Below are positions 14,169-18,454 of a stretch of 18,454 nt of DNA, in pieces. The stretch comes from Nanobdellota archaeon (GTDB taxonomy: Archaea > Nanobdellota > Nanobdellia > Pacearchaeales > GW2011-AR1): positions 1-18,454 of the forward strand of contig JAUYDD010000065.1 in assembly GCA_030704765.1 (NCBI GenBank), written 5' to 3'. The position numbers and the translations under genes are program-made. Position 1 is the stretch's first letter. Every line of letters begins with the position of its first letter. A model generated the notes under the pieces. The model was not told the origin of the DNA, ran no database searches, and was given only the letters and a program-made list of their open reading frames with translations.

Positions 14169-16640
14169 ATGGAAATAAACTTTATTCCAATTGATTATAA
14201 TTATTTTGATTATGAAGGCAGGAACTATCTAAAAATAATAGGCAGGACTGATAATAATAGAAGAGCCTGTATAATTGATTCTTGTCCTGTTTATTTCTGG
14301 GCTATTTTAAAACAGGACTTGAATGAAAAAGAAATAAAAAGACTCCAGGAAAAAATAGAATCAATAAGGCTTAAAAAAGAATCACGCAATGTAGAGGTCC
14401 TAAAGACTGAACTTCATGAAAAATGTTTTTTAGGTGAAAAAGTAAAAGCTATGAAAATATTTATAACAAACTTCAAAGACAGCCATGATATTGCAGACCA
14501 TCTTGAATTCAAAGAGATTGACAAAAAGCGAGAATATGATATTGATTTTATAACAAAATATATTTTAGAGAAAAAATTAAAGCCCCTGCATTGGTATAAG
14601 ATTACAGGAGATATACTGAATAATTCTGAAGATTTCGGAGGCATTGATTCTTCTCTTGAAGTAGATTTATGCTTGAAAGCAGATAAAATAACAGAACTTG
14701 ATAATCTAGAATTCAAGCCGAAAATCCTCGCATTTGACATTGAGACTGATGAATTTGATATTGGAAAAGGAGAGATATTGATGATATCTTTAGTAGGGGA
14801 GAACTTCAAGAAAGTTTTGACCTGGAAAAAAGAATCTAACCATAGTTTTGTAGAAAAGTTTTCTGATGAAAAAACAATGCTTGAAGCCTTTGTAGAATAT
14901 GTTAAGAAATATTCTCCTGATATCCTTGTTGGATATTTTTCAGATGGATTTGACATACCTTATTTAAGAGCAAGAGCTGAAAAGAATTTTACAAAATTGA
15001 GCTTAGGTATTGATGGTTCAAAACCTGTATTTTCAAGAGGAAAACTTCTGACTTCAAGAATTCAGGGAATAGTCCATCTGGACATATACCGTTTTATAAA
15101 AGTAGTCTATAGCCCTTATCTGCAATCTGAGACCTTATCATTGAATGATGTTTCTTCAGAGCTTTTAGGTGAAAAAAAAGCAGTCTGGATCCATAAACAT
15201 TCTTCAAAAATAAAACACCATGAATGGGATAGTTATTATGAATACAATCTCCAAGACTCAGTCCTTACTTATAAACTTACAGAAAAGATCTGGCCTGACT
15301 TAATGGAGTTTTCAAGAATAATAGGCCAGCCTTTATTTGATATATCAAGAGATTCTATGTCAGCTCATGTAGAGAACTATCTTATGAATAACTTAGAGAG
15401 ATACAATGAGATAATTGAGAAAAAACCAGTCTCTGAAATAGGAGAAAGGATATCTAAAGAAAGATACGAAGGTGCTTTTGTATACCAGCCAAAACCAGGT
15501 CTATATGAAAACATAGTTTTTTTTGATTTTACAAGCATGTATGGAAGCGTGATAGTCAGTTTTAATTTATCTAAATCTACATACAGAGACAGGAAAACCG
15601 AGGATTCTATTGAAGTTGATTTAGAAGGAAAAAAAGCTTATTTTATACAAAAAAAAGGATTTTTTCCAGAGATATTGAATGATATAATCGAAAAAAGGAA
15701 AAAATATAAAAAAGAATACAATCAAAAAAAAGATAATCTTTCTAAAGCAAGGTCCAATGCATTCAAGCTTCTTGCTAATGCTAGTTACGGTTATCAAGGA
15801 TTTTTTGGTGCAAGATATTATCAACAAGAAGCTGCAGCAGCAACAGCAGCACTTGCAAGAAAATACATAAAAGAAACTATAGAAAAAATAGAAAAAGCAG
15901 GTTATCCAGTTATATACAGCGACACGGATTCTATATCTCTATTACGTGATAAAAGACCGAAAAAAGAAGTCCTGGAACTTCTAGAAAAAATAAACAAAAG
16001 CCTTCCAGGAATAATGGAATTGGATTTAGAAGATTTCTATAAAAGAGGTATTTGGGTCACTAAAAGAACAGGTGATTTTGGCGCAAAGAAAAAATACGCT
16101 CTGATAAACGAAGAAGGAAAACTAAAGATAAGAGGATTTGAAACAGTAAGAAGAGATTGGTGTGACCTTGCAAGAAACACGCAAAACAAAGTATTGGAAT
16201 ATATCTTAACAGAAGGGAACCAGAAAAAAGCATTAGAATATGTAAAAGATATTATAAAAAAGATAAAAGAAAGAAAAGTGGATAAAAATGACCTTATGAT
16301 TAAGACTCAATTGAAAAAACCTATTGATGAATACAAGTCTGAATCTCCTCATGTTACAATTGCAAAAAGAATGAAGGAACTAGGCATGCCAGTTGATATT
16401 GGGATGTTAATGAAATATTTTATTATAGAACCAGAAAGCTATCAAAAAACAAGAACAGGAAAGACAAAAGGCCTGATAAGGGACCGGGCAAGGTTGCCTG
16501 ATGAAGAAGGAAAATATGATATTGATTATTACTTGAATAACCAAATTCTTCCAGCAGTAGAAAACATCTTTGAAGTCTTCAATCTAGAGACAAAAGAGAT
16601 AATGAATGGAAAAAAACAAATGAAACTCGGAGATTTTTGA
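14169..16640 (+). CDS. polB: Family B DNA polymerase (PolB)
   Basis: 823-residue replicative-type DNA polymerase with 3'-5' proofreading. Exo I LAFDIETDEF (187-196; Asp190, Glu192), exo II VGYFSDGFDIPYL (254-266; Asp262) and exo III YNLQDSVLTY (359-368; Asp363) are present. Polymerase motif A is DFTSMYGSVI (453-462; Asp453), motif B KLLANASYG (533-541), motif C YSDTDS (583-588; Asp585, Asp587). KKKYAL and RRDWCDLARNTQ follow in the thumb region. The C-terminus KQMKLGDF is a PIP-box, so it should bind PCNA. All catalytic Asp residues are intact. Oddities: motif A has SMYGS where SLYPS is usual, and exo II has GYF where GYN is usual. No intein. Length is normal. Promoter TATA-like box at 14139-14147. 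Confidence 0.97.
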   Translation: MEINFIPIDYNYFDYEGRNYLKIIGRTDNNRRACIIDSCPVYFWAILKQDLNEKEIKRLQEKIESIRLKKESRNVEVLKTELHEKCFLGEKVKAMKIFITNFKDSHDIADHLEFKEIDKKREYDIDFITKYILEKKLKPLHWYKITGDILNNSEDFGGIDSSLEVDLCLKADKITELDNLEFKPKILAFDIETDEFDIGKGEILMISLVGENFKKVLTWKKESNHSFVEKFSDEKTMLEAFVEYVKKYSPDILVGYFSDGFDIPYLRARAEKNFTKLSLGIDGSKPVFSRGKLLTSRIQGIVHLDIYRFIKVVYSPYLQSETLSLNDVSSELLGEKKAVWIHKHSSKIKHHEWDSYYEYNLQDSVLTYKLTEKIWPDLMEFSRIIGQPLFDISRDSMSAHVENYLMNNLERYNEIIEKKPVSEIGERISKERYEGAFVYQPKPGLYENIVFFDFTSMYGSVIVSFNLSKSTYRDRKTEDSIEVDLEGKKAYFIQKKGFFPEILNDIIEKRKKYKKEYNQKKDNLSKARSNAFKLLANASYGYQGFFGARYYQQEAAAATAALARKYIKETIEKIEKAGYPVIYSDTDSISLLRDKRPKKEVLELLEKINKSLPGIMELDLEDFYKRGIWVTKRTGDFGAKKKYALINEEGKLKIRGFETVRRDWCDLARNTQNKVLEYILTEGNQKKALEYVKDIIKKIKERKVDKNDLMIKTQLKKPIDEYKSESPHVTIAKRMKELGMPVDIGMLMKYFIIEPESYQKTRTGKTKGLIRDRARLPDEEGKYDIDYYLNNQILPAVENIFEVFNLETKEIMNGKKQMKLGDF

Positions 16641-16642
16641 AA

Positions 16643-16975
16643 CTATTTAACACAATGGTTTATATAAATATCTCTGGCAAAATCTTTTTGAGCAGAAAGC
16701 CAATTTTCAAAAGCATCTCCATCATAAGAATAAGCTCTGTAATTTAAAAATCCTTTAATAGCTTTCTCCACATTTCCAAAAGGTTCAATAGATATTTTGA
16801 ATCCATAGCACCAATTAACAAAAGCATCCATAGATTGATACCAATTTTTCAAGCCACCATTTTCAGGATGATTAAGATGTATTTTTTCAGCAAGCCTTTC
16901 AACAATACCATGTATATCACTGCCAAACTGTGCTTCTCTTGATTCTCTAGATATTTCTGTAAGATTTAAACTCAT
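16643..16975 (-). CDS. Hypothetical soluble protein
   Basis: 110 residues, no TM helix or signal peptide, rich in aromatic residues and Asn. The C-terminal part (FLNYRAYSYDGDAFENWLSAQKDFARDIYINH, about 75-106) faintly recalls the RAY...DG..WL.AE pattern of short DUF2934-type helices, but this is too weak for a family call. The ATG at 16975 has no Shine-Dalgarno; AT-rich sequence with a TTTATAAAG-like box about 25-30 nt upstream suggests a leaderless mRNA. Its 3' end abuts the PolB stop (two bases apart), so the genes are convergent with no room for separate terminators. Confidence 0.65.
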   Translation of the reverse strand: MSLNLTEISRESREAQFGSDIHGIVERLAEKIHLNHPENGGLKNWYQSMDAFVNWCYGFKISIEPFGNVEKAIKGFLNYRAYSYDGDAFENWLSAQKDFARDIYINHCVK

Positions 16976-17020
16976 ATAAAATATACTACATATTTACTTT
17001 ATAAATATTATTATAAAATT

Positions 17021-17209
17021 CTACTTATCCAAATTCAATATTATATTGAAGAAATTTCCTAATATCCACACAACAAACATTATTATTCCGAAATACATCA
17101 TGACATAAAGTTCAGGAATTAGAACTCCGAGTACAGTCATTATTATTGCTATTAATAAAAGCATCATCCTAAAGGACATTGTCCCAGCTTTTGTATCATT
17201 TATTACCAT
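17021..17209 (-). CDS. Small two-TM membrane protein, unknown function
   Basis: 62 residues with two predicted TM helices (about 13-31, FRMMLLLIAIIMTVLGVLI, and 36-57, MMYFGIIMFVVWILGNFFNI) and very short ends. No family recognised. The start is supported by a strong TATA-like box (17228-17240) 19-31 nt before the ATG, with no Shine-Dalgarno, as for neighbouring leaderless genes. Alternative ATGs at residues 11 or 15 would shorten the N-terminus without affecting the helices. Confidence 0.6.
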   Translation of the reverse strand: MVINDTKAGTMSFRMMLLLIAIIMTVLGVLIPELYVMMYFGIIMFVVWILGNFFNIILNLDK

Positions 17210-17285
17210 TGTATATTAAAGTGGAACTTATATATAAAAATTTATTGAATTTCAATATATATTTTTGAGTATATAAATCTTATGT

Positions 17286-18122
17286 TTATGACTTTCTAGA
17301 ATTCTTTCTTTCTAAATATAGATTCTTTATGAATAACAGGCTTATGGGAATAGTTATCAAGCCAGCAACCATATTAAAAAGATCCTCTATTAATATGCTC
17401 ACAAGATTCATATTATTTGAATAGAGTGCATTATAGAACAGATCTATATCTTTATTATAATTATTCAGCATATTATATACATAATCTGGATTAATTAAAA
17501 AATTAAAGAAAATAGACAATATTCCAAAGATTATATATGCTAATATTAAAAAAAGCGCTAATGACAAGACCTTGCCAAAAGTTTTCCACCACCTAGTTTT
17601 CACTAATTTTTTACTTTCTTTTAATGATTCTATTATGCCTTTTTTCTCTCCTATTAATATAAATGGAGAATATATCCAATAGATTCCAAAGATTATTGCA
17701 GGTATTATAAGTAATATAATAAGTCCAATTAAAAGTAAGCATATGACAATAACAAAACCCAGATATATCCAAAAGAATCTTTTTCCGCCTTTAATTGTAT
17801 CACTAAAATTCATATATTTTTTCTTGTTCATCACATTATAGATTAAGGATGAGTAGAGAAGATTACCCAGTATAATTACAATAATTATTCCTAATGCAAA
17901 TAAAAGCATCAGATAAAAATTTTGAGTTACAAAACCTTGCAATTGCTCAAAACTAGGCTTATCCCCTAAACTCAAGGATTTTGAAGAAATAAGAAAACTC
18001 CCAGTTGTAATAAATAAAGAAGGTATTATGGAAAGAAGCAATATCAATGGAAAATATACTCTAAAATTATCTTTATATTCTTTATATGACTCTCTTAAAA
18101 TATCCTTAAAATCTTTTTCCAT
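17286..18122 (-). CDS. Polytopic membrane protein (resembles YciC/GPDPase-membrane/DUF975-type proteins)
   Basis: 278 residues with about six predicted TM helices: roughly 22-44, 70-96, 117-138, 138-158, 182-205 and 246-268. The layout and the cytoplasmic loop after the TM4 region (SLKESKKLVKTRWWKTFGKV, about 167-186) resemble the group of poorly characterised membrane proteins that includes DUF975, UPF0259/YciC and the membrane domain of some glycerophosphodiester phosphodiesterases. The N-terminus (MEKDFKDILRESYKEYKDNF) is also typical of that group. The resemblance is by eye; no reaction can be inferred, as these proteins carry no obvious catalytic residues. An AT-rich TATA-like region (18125-18155) precedes the ATG. 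It is probably separately transcribed. Confidence 0.68.
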   Translation of the reverse strand: MEKDFKDILRESYKEYKDNFRVYFPLILLLSIIPSLFITTGSFLISSKSLSLGDKPSFEQLQGFVTQNFYLMLLFALGIIIVIILGNLLYSSLIYNVMNKKKYMNFSDTIKGGKRFFWIYLGFVIVICLLLIGLIILLIIPAIIFGIYWIYSPFILIGEKKGIIESLKESKKLVKTRWWKTFGKVLSLALFLILAYIIFGILSIFFNFLINPDYVYNMLNNYNKDIDLFYNALYSNNMNLVSILIEDLFNMVAGLITIPISLLFIKNLYLERKNSRKS

Positions 18123-18287
18123 TGTAAATATAATATATTTTAATATTTAAATCTAACCAAAGGGCCAGAAGATGAACATTTCCCTATAAATTTGGGAAAT
18201 CTGCAGGATTTGTAATCTTTTTCACCACTTCTTAACCTTTGCTTGCCCATCCTCTCTTTCATTTTTGTGCACTAACGATAAAAATTA

Positions 18288-18379
18288 GAAAATCAGGCTG
18301 TCTGAAAGCGACTGATTTTCAATAATCTCTGATTTTTGCAGAGCAAAAATCAGCAAATGTTTAACTACTGAGGGCCAGA
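18288..18379 (+). repeat. Hairpin array G
   Basis: Stem GAAAATCAG/CTGATTTTC (18288-18296 with 18312-18320) encloses a small GCT/AGC hairpin. After a linker comes a perfect 11-bp hairpin CTGATTTTTGC-AGA-GCAAAAATCAG (18329-18353), then CTGAGGGCCAGATTC, which resembles the CTGGGCCATTC tail of array D. AGGGCCAGA occurs twice (18161-18169 and 18371-18379), and another 7-bp hairpin ATTTCCC/GGGAAAT lies at 18178-18200. The gap from 18123 to the window end has no ORF. Its last part (18400-18454) may belong to the promoter of a gene beyond the window. Confidence 0.65.
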
Positions 18380-18454
18380 TTCAGGTAAAATATGATTTTT
18401 CTTAAGAGAAGTTTGAATAATTAATATTCTGAAATTTACGACCTTTAAAAATAG

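Noticed and set aside
14414..14956. 180-codon open frame antisense to PolB
   Set aside because: Lies wholly within the PolB exonuclease region; Ser/Phe/Lys-rich composition is typical of an antisense shadow in AT-rich DNA.

Overview
The window looks like a piece of an AT-rich archaeal genome, most likely a small-genome DPANN lineage such as Pacearchaeota or Woesearchaeota. Three things point to this. There is an archaeal/eukaryal-type replication pair: flap endonuclease FEN-1 and a family B DNA polymerase, each ending in a PCNA-binding motif. There is a Trm5/Taw2-type tRNA methyltransferase. Most genes have an AT-rich TATA-like box about 20-30 nt before the ATG and no Shine-Dalgarno sequence, which suggests leaderless transcripts. 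The large surface protein with MopE-type and thrombospondin-like Cys repeats also fits DPANN genomes. The lineage call is inference; no rRNA or tRNA gene was seen.

Layout. 1-408: a compact alkylguanine-DNA alkyltransferase whose 3' end runs into a multi-hairpin repeat (element A). 485-2185: a DUF2207-type membrane protein. 2296-4265: two overlapping membrane-protein genes and a Trm5-like methyltransferase, all on the minus strand. 4408-4662: a two-TM small protein. 4727-8223: a 1045-residue surface glycoside-hydrolase-like protein (minus strand) bracketed by two same-orientation copies of the hairpin repeat (elements B and C). 8226-8420: two more hairpin arrays (D, E). 8436-11800: four genes for secreted/membrane proteins, two on each strand and diverging from a shared promoter region. 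At least three of them are clear paralogs. 11911-12012: hairpin array F. 12068-13853: FEN-1, a small unknown gene and an FHA-domain gene (minus). 14169-16640: family B DNA polymerase. 16643-18122: three minus-strand genes of unknown function, two of them membrane proteins. 18288-18379: hairpin array G.

How the genes relate. FEN-1, PolB and the alkyltransferase form a DNA replication/repair theme. The FHA gene upstream of FEN-1 is a phosphothreonine reader. The rest are mostly envelope proteins of unknown function.

The most unusual signal is the family of intergenic hairpin elements. Elements A-C share conserved blocks (GGATGCTC, GTTTG, a terminal GACATA), but their stems differ in sequence while staying complementary. 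A and C share a perfect 76-bp half in inverted orientation and have unrelated other halves. B and C flank the large surface-protein gene as direct repeats. The palindromes resemble IS200/IS605 ends or REP sequences, but no transposase lies in the window. They could be a non-autonomous mobile element, a recombination site, or a structured RNA family.
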